Source: Superficieibacter sp. 1612_C1 (GTDB lineage Bacteria; Pseudomonadota; Gammaproteobacteria; Enterobacterales; Enterobacteriaceae). Taken from it: a stretch of 64,000 bases of DNA. Location: NCBI RefSeq assembly GCF_015234305.1, contig NZ_JADGMI010000005.1:62001-126000 (forward strand), in the 5' to 3' direction. Shown here piece by piece: positions 9,987 to 19,597 of the stretch; the stretch's first letter is position 1; each line of letters starts with the position of its first letter. The notes beneath the pieces were generated by a model. That model was not told the origin of the DNA. It made no database searches and worked only from the letters and a program-made list of their open reading frames with translations. The translations under genes were made by a program, and so were the position numbers.

Positions 9987-10595
9987 ATGTCTTTTAAAAA
10001 GTATGGAATGGCTGCGGCTGTTGCAATGGTTCTGAGCGCAGGTTCCGCAGTAGCAGCAGATTCTGACACCGGTACCATTACTTTCCACGGTATGGTTTCC
10101 AACAATACTTGCCAGGTATCTCTTGACCAGAAAATCGATCAAAACGGTAACGATTTTGACGTCACTCTGGACACAGTATTTGTCCGTGATTTCGCAACTG
10201 CACTGGGTGACACCAGCACCCTGGGTGAAAAGAAATTCTCCCTTTCACTGACCGGTTGTGATACTGAAACCGCGAAGAAAGCGTCTGCACAGTTCTCTTC
10301 CTGGGCGGGTAGTTCTTCCACCGAAGGCGGTCTGCTGGTTCCACCAAGCAATGCTCAGGGCGCGGCTAAGAACGTTAATCTGGTACTGTCAAACGACGGT
10401 AACTCAGCCACCGATCAGATCAAAGTTGACCAGACTAACAACACTCAGAAAGCGGATATCGATCCAAGTACCGGCGCAGGTAATCTCTACTACCGCGTAG
10501 CGTACACCCAGGGTCAGGGTTGGGATGCATCATCTAACCCGGTATCTCCGGGTACTGTGCAGGCACAGGTTGCCTTCACCATGATTTACGAATAA
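9987..10595 (+). CDS. Major fimbrial subunit (FimA/YadN family pilin)
   Basis: 202 residues from ATG 9987 (MSFKKYGM...), with a signal peptide ending at VAA before DSD; the frame is open upstream but the signal peptide fixes the start. It has the two pilin cysteines (NTCQ and TGCD), and the C-terminus MIYE has the penultimate Tyr that PapD-like chaperones recognise. It is the first gene of a chaperone-usher operon and is separated from the next gene by a hairpin, as expected for the abundant shaft protein. By position in the operon it corresponds to E. coli YadN; exact orthology is not shown. Confidence 0.88.
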   Translation: MSFKKYGMAAAVAMVLSAGSAVAADSDTGTITFHGMVSNNTCQVSLDQKIDQNGNDFDVTLDTVFVRDFATALGDTSTLGEKKFSLSLTGCDTETAKKASAQFSSWAGSSSTEGGLLVPPSNAQGAAKNVNLVLSNDGNSATDQIKVDQTNNTQKADIDPSTGAGNLYYRVAYTQGQGWDASSNPVSPGTVQAQVAFTMIYE

Positions 10596-10617
10596 GTAAT
10601 ACGTAAATTTTGAATTT

Positions 10618-10650
10618 AAGCAATCCCTCATTATTGATGCGGGATTGCTT
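10618..10650 (+). terminator. Hairpin after the major pilin
   Basis: A 10-bp stem AAGCAATCCC/GGGATTGCTT (10618-10627 and 10641-10650) encloses a 13-nt loop. There is no T-run, so it is more likely a partial terminator or a stabilising 3' hairpin that leaves pilin mRNA in excess over chaperone and usher mRNA. Confidence 0.6.
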
Positions 10651-10676
10651 GTACAATTCCAAAAGGAAGTGGAAAA

Positions 10677-11420
10677 ATGTCTCATTCAGTATTTATGAAA
10701 GGTTTTAAGGCTGCGTTGCTCGCCACTGCTTTTTTAACTGCCTCAAATGCAAGCGCAGATATTGTTATTTCCGGCACGCGTATCGTTTATCCGCAGTCAT
10801 CAAAGGATGTCGTGATTAATCTCGATAACCATGGCAATAAACCCCTTTTGGTTCAGACATGGCTTGATGACGGTCGTGATGGCGTAAACCCACAAGAGTT
10901 GAAGCTCCCTTTTATCATTACCCCTCCGGTATCACGTATTGACCCGAAAAAAGGCCAATCTGTACGAATTACCTATACGGGTACGCCATTACCACAGGAT
11001 CGTGAATCGCTTTTCTGGTTCAATGTTCTGGAAATCCCGCCAAAATCAAAAAATGCGGATAAAGAGAACCTTAACCAACTTCAACTGGCCTTCAGGACAC
11101 GGATTAAATTCTTTTTCCGTCCTGACGGGTTAAAAGGCACGCCAAATGATGCAGCCGAGCATTTAACCTGGACGCAGAAGAAAGAAGGAAACGAGGTCAA
11201 GCTCGTTGCGCACAATAATTCGCCTTATAACGTCGCCGTTTCTCTGGTAGCCATTAAAACCAGTCAAAAAACCTATGACGTCGTTCATCAGGCAGTACAA
11301 CCGTTTAGTGACGCCACAATGACGGTGAAAGGTTTAGCGTCCGCAGTAAATGGCAGCGTACAGTATGACACCATCAATGACTATGGTGGCACAGATCATC
11401 ACGAAGTTGGGCTTAAATAA
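10677..11420 (+). CDS. Periplasmic fimbrial chaperone, EcpD-like
   Basis: 247-residue PapD-family chaperone that completes pilin folds by donor-strand complementation and delivers subunits to the usher. Signal peptide ends at ASA before DIVISGTR. The conserved RES..WFN..E..P segment (DRESLFWFNVLEIPP) and the subunit-anchoring lysine region (RTRIKFFFRP) are visible. It resembles E. coli EcpD/YadV more than FimC by shared segments such as PPVSRIDxKxGQ. ATG 10677 follows AAGGAAGTGG. AT-richer than the neighbouring pan genes. Confidence 0.92.
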   Translation: MSHSVFMKGFKAALLATAFLTASNASADIVISGTRIVYPQSSKDVVINLDNHGNKPLLVQTWLDDGRDGVNPQELKLPFIITPPVSRIDPKKGQSVRITYTGTPLPQDRESLFWFNVLEIPPKSKNADKENLNQLQLAFRTRIKFFFRPDGLKGTPNDAAEHLTWTQKKEGNEVKLVAHNNSPYNVAVSLVAIKTSQKTYDVVHQAVQPFSDATMTVKGLASAVNGSVQYDTINDYGGTDHHEVGLK

Positions 11421-11502
11421 ATAGAACACCCCTTAATATATAATAATTGATAGCATTAATGTTGCGGAGACACACTCTCTGCACTGAGTAAGTGGATCTG
11501 CC

Positions 11503-14094
11503 ATGTTATTTAAACGTTCTCTTTTATGCCTTGCTATAAGCGCAGCATTACCTTTTTATGCTTGTGCAGAAAATACCACATCAGCGGAAGACCTGCCTGA
11601 TAATGAAGAAGCAATTGAATTTAACGATCAGTTTCTTTTGAATGGCAGCTCAAATATTGATATTAACCGTTTTGCACATGGCAACCCGGTCTTACCTGGT
11701 ACATATCGCACCAAAATCAATCTGAACGGTAAACTAAAATCTACCGTCGAGGTGACGTTTAAAGATAATGGAACACCTCGCGCGACGCCATGCATAACAA
11801 AACTGTTGCTGGCACAAGCAGGTGTAGACACCAGCGCACTTGCTGAAGAGCCAGAAGAAGACGTTTCATGCGTGGATATTAAAAAGTCCTTCCCCGGCGC
11901 TACCGTTAACTATGACAGCGGTAAACAGGCTATGGATTTTAATTTTCCACAGATCTATATCCTGAAACGTCCGGCAGGTTATGTGGATCCCTCCCTTTGG
12001 GAAAATGGTATTCCTGCTGCCCTGCTCTCTTATGACATGAACGCCTGGCATAGTGAGAGCAACGGCAGCACATCAGAAAGCGCATATATGGGTTTACGCT
12101 ACGGGATCAATATGGGTGCATGGCGTCTGCGTTCTCGCGGTAATTTCAACTGGGACAAAGATAGCGGCACGAAGTATTCCAGCCAGGATATTTATTTGCA
12201 GCGGGATATTACCCCGCTTAGTGCGCAATTCGTGATGGGCGACTCCTATACGCGTGGTGAAGCCTTTGACTCAATGAGTTTGCGCGGCGCGCGTATGTAC
12301 AGCGATGACCGCATGTTGCCGATGGGTTCAACAGGCTACGCGCCGGTGATCCGTGGGGTAGCAAACAGTAACGCGAAAGTTAGCGTCACTCAGAGCGGTA
12401 ATAAAATTTATGAAACCTCTGTACCGCCAGGATCGTTTGAGATCAACGACCTTAGCACAACAGGTTATGGTAATGATTTACTGGTAACAATTGAAGAAGC
12501 GGATGGCAGCAAACGCTCCTTTACCGTTCCCTTTTCATCAGTAACCCAAATGCTGCGTCCTGGCGCAACACGCTGGGATGTAGGATTAGGTGAGTTAAAT
12601 GACGATTCCCTGCTTAACGCGCCTAAAGTCGGTTACGGCACGTTTTACTATGGCCTGAATAATACTTTTACCGGCTATATTGGCGCGCAATATAGCGATA
12701 TAGATTTTTACGCCGGTATTGTCGGCCTGGCGATGAATACGTCTATCGGCGCTTTTGCATTTGATGCCACGCAATCCCATGCGGATATTGAAGGTCTTGA
12801 TACGCTTAGCGGGCAAAGTTATCGACTGACCTACAGTAAAATGATTGAGACTACGGATACATCCTTTAACGTTGCTGCCTATCGATTCTCGACTGAGGAT
12901 TACCTCAGCCTTAACGATGCCGCACAGCTCCAGGACAGTATCAAGCGTCAGAAATACTCTAACCGTAGCTACGATTCAAACGAAGCGCTCTATGCAGATT
13001 ATCAGCGAACCAAAAACCAGATACAAATTAGCCTTAATCAGCCGCTGAATTCTGGAGACAATAATTTTGGATCTCTGTACGTTAGCGGTACGTGGGAGGA
13101 TTACTGGAATGCCTCAGGATCGACGTCCAACTATAACATTGGATATAACAATAGTTTCTCTTATGGCAGTTACAGCCTGTCATTACAACGCACCTATGAC
13201 CAGTATGGAAAAAAAGACGACAGCGTTTATTTAAGTCTGAGTATTCCATTGAACGTATTTTCACATGATGGTTCGGGTTCAGGCGGTTTTTCAAATATCA
13301 ATATGGGATTGCGTTCCGATCTTAAGGGTGGCACGAGCCTTAATACCTCGGCGGGTGGAAATACGCAAGATAATAAAATCAGTTATTCCGTCAGTGCCGC
13401 TTCCAACAGTGGTAATTACGGCAACCTGAATCAGATAAGCGGTTATGGTTCATTGAATAGCGCATATGGTCCTCTTGGATTATCCGCTTCATTCGGTGAT
13501 GACAACAGCAAGCAATATTCCGCCTCTTATAACGGGGGAATGGTATTGCACTCAGGGGGGATCGCATTTGCACCAGGAAGTATTGGAGACAATGATTCAA
13601 TCGCACTGGTAAAAGCCAGTGGAGCGAAAGGCGCGGGCATTGGCTTCGGCAGTAGTCAAATTGGTGATTCTGGCTACGGTATTTTGCCTTATATGTCGGC
13701 TTATCGTGAAAACCGCGTCTATCTGGATATCAGCACGCTCGAAAGCGACGTTGAAATTACGAACACCAGCGAAATTACGGTTCCTCGTAGCGGTTCCGTT
13801 GTACTGGTGAATTTTGAAACGAATGAAGGTCGTTCGCTGATTTTAGAGCTTCAACGCACCGATAAAGGATTTATTCCTCTGGGTGCAGATGTACTAAACG
13901 AGAAAAATGAATCTGTCGGCACCGTGGGGCAGGCAGGGCAAGCCTACGTCCGCGGCGTCGAAGATGAGGGTGTACTGCACGTTGTCTGGGGAAGTGATAA
14001 AGACAGTAAATGTGACGTTCGATATCAGGTTTTACCAAATGCTCAGAAAGTGGGACTTACAACGGTACTTAATAATCAACAGTGCCAAATGTAA
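11503..14094 (+). CDS. Outer membrane fimbrial usher, HtrE-like
   Basis: 863-residue usher that assembles and exports the fimbria through the outer membrane. After the signal peptide (ends ACA/ENTT) come the N-terminal periplasmic domain (from about 37, FNDQFLL), the large beta-barrel with plug domain (about 150-650), and two C-terminal domains with a disulphide (SKCDVRY...NNQQCQM). Segments such as YVDPSLWENGI and AFDSMSLRGARMYSDDRMLP are usher signatures and are shared with E. coli HtrE, which has 865 residues. Fourteen nucleotides precede the first minor subunit gene's extended ATG. Confidence 0.93.
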   Translation: MLFKRSLLCLAISAALPFYACAENTTSAEDLPDNEEAIEFNDQFLLNGSSNIDINRFAHGNPVLPGTYRTKINLNGKLKSTVEVTFKDNGTPRATPCITKLLLAQAGVDTSALAEEPEEDVSCVDIKKSFPGATVNYDSGKQAMDFNFPQIYILKRPAGYVDPSLWENGIPAALLSYDMNAWHSESNGSTSESAYMGLRYGINMGAWRLRSRGNFNWDKDSGTKYSSQDIYLQRDITPLSAQFVMGDSYTRGEAFDSMSLRGARMYSDDRMLPMGSTGYAPVIRGVANSNAKVSVTQSGNKIYETSVPPGSFEINDLSTTGYGNDLLVTIEEADGSKRSFTVPFSSVTQMLRPGATRWDVGLGELNDDSLLNAPKVGYGTFYYGLNNTFTGYIGAQYSDIDFYAGIVGLAMNTSIGAFAFDATQSHADIEGLDTLSGQSYRLTYSKMIETTDTSFNVAAYRFSTEDYLSLNDAAQLQDSIKRQKYSNRSYDSNEALYADYQRTKNQIQISLNQPLNSGDNNFGSLYVSGTWEDYWNASGSTSNYNIGYNNSFSYGSYSLSLQRTYDQYGKKDDSVYLSLSIPLNVFSHDGSGSGGFSNINMGLRSDLKGGTSLNTSAGGNTQDNKISYSVSAASNSGNYGNLNQISGYGSLNSAYGPLGLSASFGDDNSKQYSASYNGGMVLHSGGIAFAPGSIGDNDSIALVKASGAKGAGIGFGSSQIGDSGYGILPYMSAYRENRVYLDISTLESDVEITNTSEITVPRSGSVVLVNFETNEGRSLILELQRTDKGFIPLGADVLNEKNESVGTVGQAGQAYVRGVEDEGVLHVVWGSDKDSKCDVRYQVLPNAQKVGLTTVLNNQQCQM

Positions 14095-14110
14095 TTATTC
14101 AGGAAAATAG

Positions 14111-14692
14111 ATGAGAGTAAGTATGAAAAAAAACCTTCTTGGCCTGTCGATCGCTGCCATAACGACCCTGGCTTTATCGGGTTCGGCGCTTGCTGAAGAC
14201 ACCAATCTGGATGTGAACTTTACCGCGAACATTCGCGAAACCACCTGCCAGATGAAGCTGGTTGGCGGTGCAGGTTCCGATACGCAACAAACGTTGACCA
14301 TTGGTAATAATGGCCAGGTGCGTCTTGATGATATCAAAGCCGGAACGGCAAATGCCAATTTTAAAATCGTAATCGTTGAATGTCCTTCCTCGCTGAACGC
14401 GTTGAAAACCAAAGTAAATGGACGAGCATCGACCTATTTGCCCTCTGGAATAGTTAACCAGGCACCTACAGGGGCCGCAGACTATGCCTCCGTCGAAATC
14501 GCCAGAGCAGATACCCCGGAGGCCCCATTTATCATTGGCTCTAACGACCCTGCGAAAAGTCTGGTCTGGACGCCAACAGAAATCCAGAACAAAGAGGTTT
14601 CGTTGGTGGCGACGTTACGTGAGACCCAGGCAGGCAAAATGACCATTGGTGAGTTTCAGGCCGTGGCGACTTTTGAATTTAGCTACGAGTGA
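14111..14692 (+). CDS. Minor fimbrial subunit 1
   Basis: 193-residue exported pilin-type protein with signal peptide ending LAE/LA before EDTNLD, cysteines in TTCQ and VECP, and the C-terminal pattern ATFEFSYE with penultimate Tyr. ATG 14111 follows AGGAAAATAG with good spacing; ATG 14123 (MKKNLLG) is also possible. It occupies the yadM position of the seven-gene layout. Whether it is a shaft adaptor or a tip subunit cannot be told from sequence alone. Confidence 0.85.
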   Translation: MRVSMKKNLLGLSIAAITTLALSGSALAEDTNLDVNFTANIRETTCQMKLVGGAGSDTQQTLTIGNNGQVRLDDIKAGTANANFKIVIVECPSSLNALKTKVNGRASTYLPSGIVNQAPTGAADYASVEIARADTPEAPFIIGSNDPAKSLVWTPTEIQNKEVSLVATLRETQAGKMTIGEFQAVATFEFSYE

Positions 14693-14718
14693 TTGGCGCA
14701 GGAAAACGGAGCAACATT

Positions 14719-15282
14719 ATGAAACTTAACTCAACTTTTATCGCCCTGTCCGTTTCTGCCCTTCTGTTCCCTGGAATGGCAAGTGCAGCAATTACAGGAA
14801 CCACTAGTGTCGAAATGACAGTTAAAACAAAAATAGTATCGGGCACCTGTACCGCAAAGGTGCTTAACGATGCGGGCACTGCATCCACTGAAATTGCGTT
14901 TGGCGATGTTTATAAATCGGACCTGGTGAATAAAACCCGCGTTGAACCACTCAAAATTTCCTTTACCAACTGTTCCGGGGTAACGAAAGCAACGGTAGCG
15001 GCCGCTAAAGGCGCTGGCGGGGAATGTAGTGGTACAGCCAAGAACGGCGACTCTTTCTCTGGCGGCCTGGCCACGGGCTTTGAAATCTGGTCAGGCGTTG
15101 TCGATACCGGCTTACTCCTGAGCTGCAACACTCCACCGGCAGCGCAGGAAGTCCCTATAACTAATGGCAAGGGCGAATTCCCGATGAACTCCCGTATCGT
15201 CATAGGACAAGGCCAGGCCATTGCTGATGTCGGCACGGGTGCCGTTACCGCACCGGTCACGTTTACTATCGCCTACCCATAA
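14719..15282 (+). CDS. Minor fimbrial subunit 2
   Basis: 187 residues from ATG 14719, which has ACGGAG upstream; the frame opens at 14689 but those residues do not look like a signal peptide. Signal peptide ends SAA before ITGTT. Cysteines occur in SGTCTAK and TNCSG, with an additional pair (GGECSG, LSCNTP), more than a basic pilin needs, suggesting a second disulphide. C-terminus FTIAYP lacks the usual final Glu but keeps the penultimate-region Tyr. Position corresponds to yadL. Confidence 0.82.
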   Translation: MKLNSTFIALSVSALLFPGMASAAITGTTSVEMTVKTKIVSGTCTAKVLNDAGTASTEIAFGDVYKSDLVNKTRVEPLKISFTNCSGVTKATVAAAKGAGGECSGTAKNGDSFSGGLATGFEIWSGVVDTGLLLSCNTPPAAQEVPITNGKGEFPMNSRIVIGQGQAIADVGTGAVTAPVTFTIAYP

Positions 15283-15294
15283 CCAGGAATAACC

Positions 15295-15903
15295 ATGCAA
15301 CAATCACCGTTTACTTTACACCAGCCCGGTCTGATGTTGCTTATCGGTCTGGCTGGTAGCGCTCTGCCTGGCATCAGCCAGGCAGATTCAGGTGTGGATA
15401 TAAACCTGACAGCAAACATTGTTAACAACACCTGCCAGCTCAGCATCGAAAACGGCGGAGAGATCTATTTGCCTACCGTTGCCCGAGACTGGTTTTATAA
15501 CAGCGATAAGCGCGATCGTCTAACGCCAACCGATGATGACGCAGGAACGCCCTTCACTATTCATGTCGATAACTGCTACACAAGCAGTGTAGATAGCGGC
15601 AGTATTAATCAGCTGAAATTTAGTTTTACTCCGCAGAATGGTTTCTGGAGTAATCACAATCAGGTGTTTAAAAACGATGCCACCGCCGGTGCGGCGGAAA
15701 ATGTGGGTATCGTTATTTTTTCAGAGAAGTACAAAACTAACGTTTTAAACAGTGATGGTACATCCGGGGTTATTTACGAAGTGAGTGGAAGTAATAAGAA
15801 CTATATAAAGGATTATAGCTTTTACGCGCGTTATCAGAACGTTGGGACTATCACCAGCGGGCTTGTCATGAGCAATGTTCTGGTTAATGTGAGCTACGAA
15901 TAA
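15295..15903 (+). CDS. Minor fimbrial subunit 3
   Basis: 202 residues from ATG 15295, 12 nt after the previous stop. Signal peptide ends ISQA before DSGVD. Pilin fold marks: NNTCQLS, VDNCYTSS and the C-terminus VNVSYE. Aromatic and polar insertions between the two cysteines distinguish it from the major pilin. It lies directly before the adhesin gene, the usual place of a tip adaptor; it corresponds to the yadK position. Confidence 0.83.
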   Translation: MQQSPFTLHQPGLMLLIGLAGSALPGISQADSGVDINLTANIVNNTCQLSIENGGEIYLPTVARDWFYNSDKRDRLTPTDDDAGTPFTIHVDNCYTSSVDSGSINQLKFSFTPQNGFWSNHNQVFKNDATAGAAENVGIVIFSEKYKTNVLNSDGTSGVIYEVSGSNKNYIKDYSFYARYQNVGTITSGLVMSNVLVNVSYE

Positions 15904-15911
15904 AGGGATTT

Positions 15912-16988
15912 ATGATGAAGAGAGTTCTCACTATATTAGCGTTCACGATGCTCGGGGTTTCTGGCGCAACCTACGCAAATTTACAAGAGTGTAAATTTTT
16001 CGATGACGGGAACCAGGTATTAATTATGTCTCCGGGCACACAGCCTGTGATTACCCCCCTACCCGTTGGCACGGTAACGACCCCAACACTGATCAGCAAC
16101 CCGATCCTTATGGAGACAACGCCGTCATTACGATCGCATTGCACAGGCGGCCAACATGACGAAGACGTGTTTCAGCTTACCAATAATGCCATGCTGGATG
16201 GGGAAATAGATGGCAAAGCCACTTTTCGTACCAATATTCAAGGGATTGTTTACACGCTGGCGTTTTACCCGGATGGCAATGGCGTAACGGCATGGTTTCC
16301 CCCAAACCCGAATGCATTTTACAGAACAGCCAGCGTCGGGGATGAATCGCTTGTCGCAGATAAACACTGGCACGTTCGTATGGACTTCTGGCAGATAGGC
16401 GGATTTGCTGGCATACCCGAAAGCGAGAATTTCCTTACCGCCAGTAGCGGTCCTATCGGTCAAATTGTCCTGGGTGATCCGGATTCCCCCGTAGACGACC
16501 ATCCACGGCCGCAGGTGAATATGTCCCAGATGTCGTTCAGTATTCCCTTAAACCGCCCAACGTGCGCGCTACGCGCCCCGACAACGGTTAATCTGGGAGA
16601 CTGGTATCCTGGCGACTTAGAAAACGATAATACCGACAAAGTCACATTCCATATTACGGGAACCTGCGCAAATACCTCGCGTATTGAGTATACGTTGTCA
16701 TCCTCACACACCACCCCGGATAAGCGATATTTTACAAATGCCATCCAGGATTCAGGGGGGATAAAGGTGGCAAAAGGTGTCGGGGTCATTATTCTGGATC
16801 ATGAGACGGATACTTATCCTGTGCCAGCAGACAGCTCTAAACGAGTCATTGCTATGGGTGAACATTACGGGGACCCGGTTAGTGTTATAGACAGAACACT
16901 CTGGGCCAGGCTGGTTAAGACCGGTGCCGAACCAATAAGCGTAGGGGCTTTCGGCACCTCTATTACTTTCCAGATCACCTACGAATAA
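15912..16988 (+). CDS. Fimbrial tip adhesin (two-domain)
   Basis: 358 residues, about twice the size of a pilin, as expected for a lectin domain plus pilin domain. Signal peptide ends TYA before NLQECKF. The N-terminal part (about 24-200) is unlike pilins and would bind the receptor. The C-terminal part starts near PTCALRAPTTVNLGDW and ends SITFQITYE, a normal pilin module with cysteines in PTCA and GTCAN. It ends one base before the yadE stop on the other strand. In E. coli the equivalent YadC is longer (412 residues), so the receptor domain probably differs. Confidence 0.85.
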   Translation: MMKRVLTILAFTMLGVSGATYANLQECKFFDDGNQVLIMSPGTQPVITPLPVGTVTTPTLISNPILMETTPSLRSHCTGGQHDEDVFQLTNNAMLDGEIDGKATFRTNIQGIVYTLAFYPDGNGVTAWFPPNPNAFYRTASVGDESLVADKHWHVRMDFWQIGGFAGIPESENFLTASSGPIGQIVLGDPDSPVDDHPRPQVNMSQMSFSIPLNRPTCALRAPTTVNLGDWYPGDLENDNTDKVTFHITGTCANTSRIEYTLSSSHTTPDKRYFTNAIQDSGGIKVAKGVGVIILDHETDTYPVPADSSKRVIAMGEHYGDPVSVIDRTLWARLVKTGAEPISVGAFGTSITFQITYE

Positions 16989-16989
16989 C

Positions 16990-18219
16990 TCACCCCTGCG
17001 GCTGATTGCTAATCAGCCGCGCCATCGTCTCCAGCGAATCCGTTCTTAAAATATAAAGCCGTTTCAACAAGAACGGATTATCGCCCGGCTTCACCTTCCC
17101 TTTCACCGTCGTTACCGCCATATGAAAACCCGCAGCGCCTGCGGCTTTCACTGCTTTCGCATCATAGCCGCCAAACGGATAAGAGAGGTAAAGGACATGC
17201 GGATTAAACTGCCCCAGCGCCCGGCGCGAGCGTTCAAAATCAAACAGAATATTGTGATAGCTACGGCTAAGCAGGATGGGATGGTGCAGCCGATCCACCC
17301 GGTGTAAGAAATGCGTATGCGACTGGAAGTCAAAAACATCGCGAATCGCATTCAGTTCAGAGACGCTCATAAACTGGAGCGATTTCGGGTCCCATTTCTG
17401 CGGATGGCGCTTAATGCGCGACGAAATAATAAACGCTGTCGCGTTGAAACCGTACTGTTTGAGTATCGGGTAAGCGTAGCGGCTGACCGACTTCAGACCA
17501 TCATCAAACGTAATCACCACCGCGCGGCCGGGCAGGTTGATTTTGTTACGCACGTATCCTTCCAGTTGATACATCGTTAACGTGGTATAACCCATATCAC
17601 GCAGCCAGGTCATCTGGTTGCTAAAGGCGCGCACTGACGTGGTGGTGGAGGTGTGTCGAAAGCGGGTATTCTCTTCGTCACGCAAAATATGGTGGTAAGT
17701 GAGGATCGGAATACCGTTGTCGATTTGCGCATCCAGGGCGCTGATCCACGCCAGTCGATTACCGATACGGATCTGAAACCAGGTCTGGTTTAATCGATCT
17801 TTAAGTTTACTGATAATGGGGTATCGCAGATTATCCGTCAGCGTACCAAACGGTGCGCTGCCCGCATCCGGCGCGTTATAAACCGGCGTATCTTTCCAGG
17901 TAACCAGATTCTGGTTGCTTAAAGGCTTATTTAAATCACCCAGCCCGTCCTGGACACGCTGCTTTCCCTGGACAGGCTCAAGATGGCCTTTATCAATAAA
18001 GCCATTTCCGAAAGCAAAATTAAACTCATAATATTCAGCGGCCGTCGGCTCTACGCCCAGTATCTGCCCGGCACGAACATTACCTACTGTCACCACACGG
18101 TCACCAATTTTCGCCCAGATGACAGCATCTTCCGTCGTTTGCATATAGCGAACGGGTAACGCAGCAAAAAGACTGCCAGACATCAGCAGCAATAGAACAG
18201 CAAACGCGCGCTTGATCAT
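16990..18219 (-). CDS. yadE: Polysaccharide deacetylase family protein YadE
   Basis: 409 residues, the same length as E. coli YadE. N-terminal signal sequence (hydrophobic 5-19), an SH3-like region, then a carbohydrate-esterase-4 type deacetylase domain with TFDDG at 237-241 and the metal-binding SHTH. The substrate is unknown. It converges on the fimbrial adhesin with a 1-nt gap and no terminator between them. Confidence 0.92.
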   Translation of the reverse strand: MIKRAFAVLLLLMSGSLFAALPVRYMQTTEDAVIWAKIGDRVVTVGNVRAGQILGVEPTAAEYYEFNFAFGNGFIDKGHLEPVQGKQRVQDGLGDLNKPLSNQNLVTWKDTPVYNAPDAGSAPFGTLTDNLRYPIISKLKDRLNQTWFQIRIGNRLAWISALDAQIDNGIPILTYHHILRDEENTRFRHTSTTTSVRAFSNQMTWLRDMGYTTLTMYQLEGYVRNKINLPGRAVVITFDDGLKSVSRYAYPILKQYGFNATAFIISSRIKRHPQKWDPKSLQFMSVSELNAIRDVFDFQSHTHFLHRVDRLHHPILLSRSYHNILFDFERSRRALGQFNPHVLYLSYPFGGYDAKAVKAAGAAGFHMAVTTVKGKVKPGDNPFLLKRLYILRTDSLETMARLISNQPQG

Positions 18220-18286
18220 AAAAGTGTAACCAGGGAGAGAACCACCGGCGCTATTGTAGCAAAAGCGGCATCAATACCAACGGTTA

Positions 18287-18724
18287 TTACTCATACAAAT
18301 TATGCAGCAGCACAAACGGCGGATTTTTTTGCTGCTGATGCCATAGACTGGTCACGTGAGGCGCACCGAGAGACACCATCCGATCGCGAAACGCTGCACT
18401 GCTCATTGATTCACGGGATGAAATCATTTGCTCCATCAATGAATAACTGATGCCTGCAATAACTTCGCACGCGGGATGTTTGTGGCTCATCAGGGACGCG
18501 GCGCGGTACGGCGGCGCGCCGGCAATGTCGGTCAGAAAAATGACCCCATCACCCGAGTCGGTAGCATGCAGGGCATCACACATCATCCGGCCCAGCATAT
18601 TAATACTCAACCCACGCCAGAAATTGACCGTCCGGCATTGCGCCAGCGGGCCATACTGCTTTTCCAGGCGTTCCAGCAACTCCTCGGCCTTATCATCGTG
18701 ACAGGTAATGACCCAACCTAACAT
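18287..18724 (-). CDS. yadI: PTS EIIA component, mannose family, YadI
   Basis: 145 residues of the EIIA-Man fold with the phosphorylatable His9 in ITCHDD. No partner EIIB/C/D genes are nearby, so it is an orphan PTS protein as in E. coli. It has the same strand and order as in K-12 (yadE-yadI-yadH-yadG). Sugar specificity and role are not known. Confidence 0.92.
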   Translation of the reverse strand: MLGWVITCHDDKAEELLERLEKQYGPLAQCRTVNFWRGLSINMLGRMMCDALHATDSGDGVIFLTDIAGAPPYRAASLMSHKHPACEVIAGISYSLMEQMISSRESMSSAAFRDRMVSLGAPHVTSLWHQQQKNPPFVLLHNLYE

Positions 18725-18787
18725 CGCCTACCTCCTTAGCTGCAAGCAAGTTTATCAGGCTGACGAGGCAGGGAGGGTGACAGGTGT

Positions 18788-18820
18788 CAAAAGATCCCTC
18801 TCCTCATGAAGAGGAGAGGA
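18788..18820 (-). terminator. Terminator of the yadG-yadH operon
   Basis: On the minus strand an 8-bp stem (CTCTCCTC/GAGGAGAG, arms 18811-18818 and 18798-18805) with a 5-nt loop is followed by a T-containing run. It lies just past the yadH stop. Confidence 0.7.
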
Positions 18821-18826
18821 AATAGA

Positions 18827-19597
18827 TTAACTGCGTAACCCACGTCCGCGCTGGATTAAATACCAGCACAGCAGGTAGAACGCCGCAATAAACACCACCA
18901 GCACGCCGAATGTTGTCACCAACGGCACATCGTGAATGCCGAGGAAGCCATAACGGAAGCCGCTGATCATGTACACAATCGGGTTCAGTTGCGACAACGC
19001 CTGCCAGAACGGCGGCAGCAGGGTCAGGGAATAAAACACCCCGCCAAGGTAGGTCAGCGGCGTCAGCACGAAGGTCGGGATCAGGCTGATATCGTCGAAG
19101 CTTTTGGCGAAGACGGCGTTCAGCAGGCCCGCCAGCGAAAACAGTATCGCCGTCAGCACCAGGGTTAACGCCACGAATACCCATGAATGAACCTGGAAAG
19201 GGACAAACAGCAGCGAGATGGCAGTTACCAGGATGCCCACGCACAGCCCACGCGCCACACCGCCGCCGATGTAGCCGATGATAATGACGTGCGTTGGTAC
19301 CGGCGCAATCAGCAATTCTTCAATATTACGCTGGAACTTGGCACTGAAAAAAGACGAGGCGACGTTAGCGTAAGCGTTGGTGATCACCGACATCATAATC
19401 AGCCCCGGCACGATAAACTGCATATAGCTAAAACCGTGCATCTCACCAATACGCGAACCGATTAAATTACCAAAAATAATGAAATAGAGCGTCATGGTGA
19501 TGACGGGCGGCACCAGCGTCTGGATCCAGATACGCATAAAACGGTGGATCTCTTTCGCCCAGATGCTTTTTAGTGCGACCCAATACAGCTGCATCAT
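18827..19597 (-). CDS. yadH: ABC exporter permease YadH
   Basis: 256-residue ABC-2 type membrane protein with about six hydrophobic segments and an amphipathic N-terminal region. It pairs with YadG; the start codon overlaps the yadG stop in an ATGA arrangement, so they are co-translated. The substrate is unknown. The family (DrrB/NodJ-like) usually exports drugs or polysaccharide. Confidence 0.94.
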   Translation of the reverse strand: MMQLYWVALKSIWAKEIHRFMRIWIQTLVPPVITMTLYFIIFGNLIGSRIGEMHGFSYMQFIVPGLIMMSVITNAYANVASSFFSAKFQRNIEELLIAPVPTHVIIIGYIGGGVARGLCVGILVTAISLLFVPFQVHSWVFVALTLVLTAILFSLAGLLNAVFAKSFDDISLIPTFVLTPLTYLGGVFYSLTLLPPFWQALSQLNPIVYMISGFRYGFLGIHDVPLVTTFGVLVVFIAAFYLLCWYLIQRGRGLRS

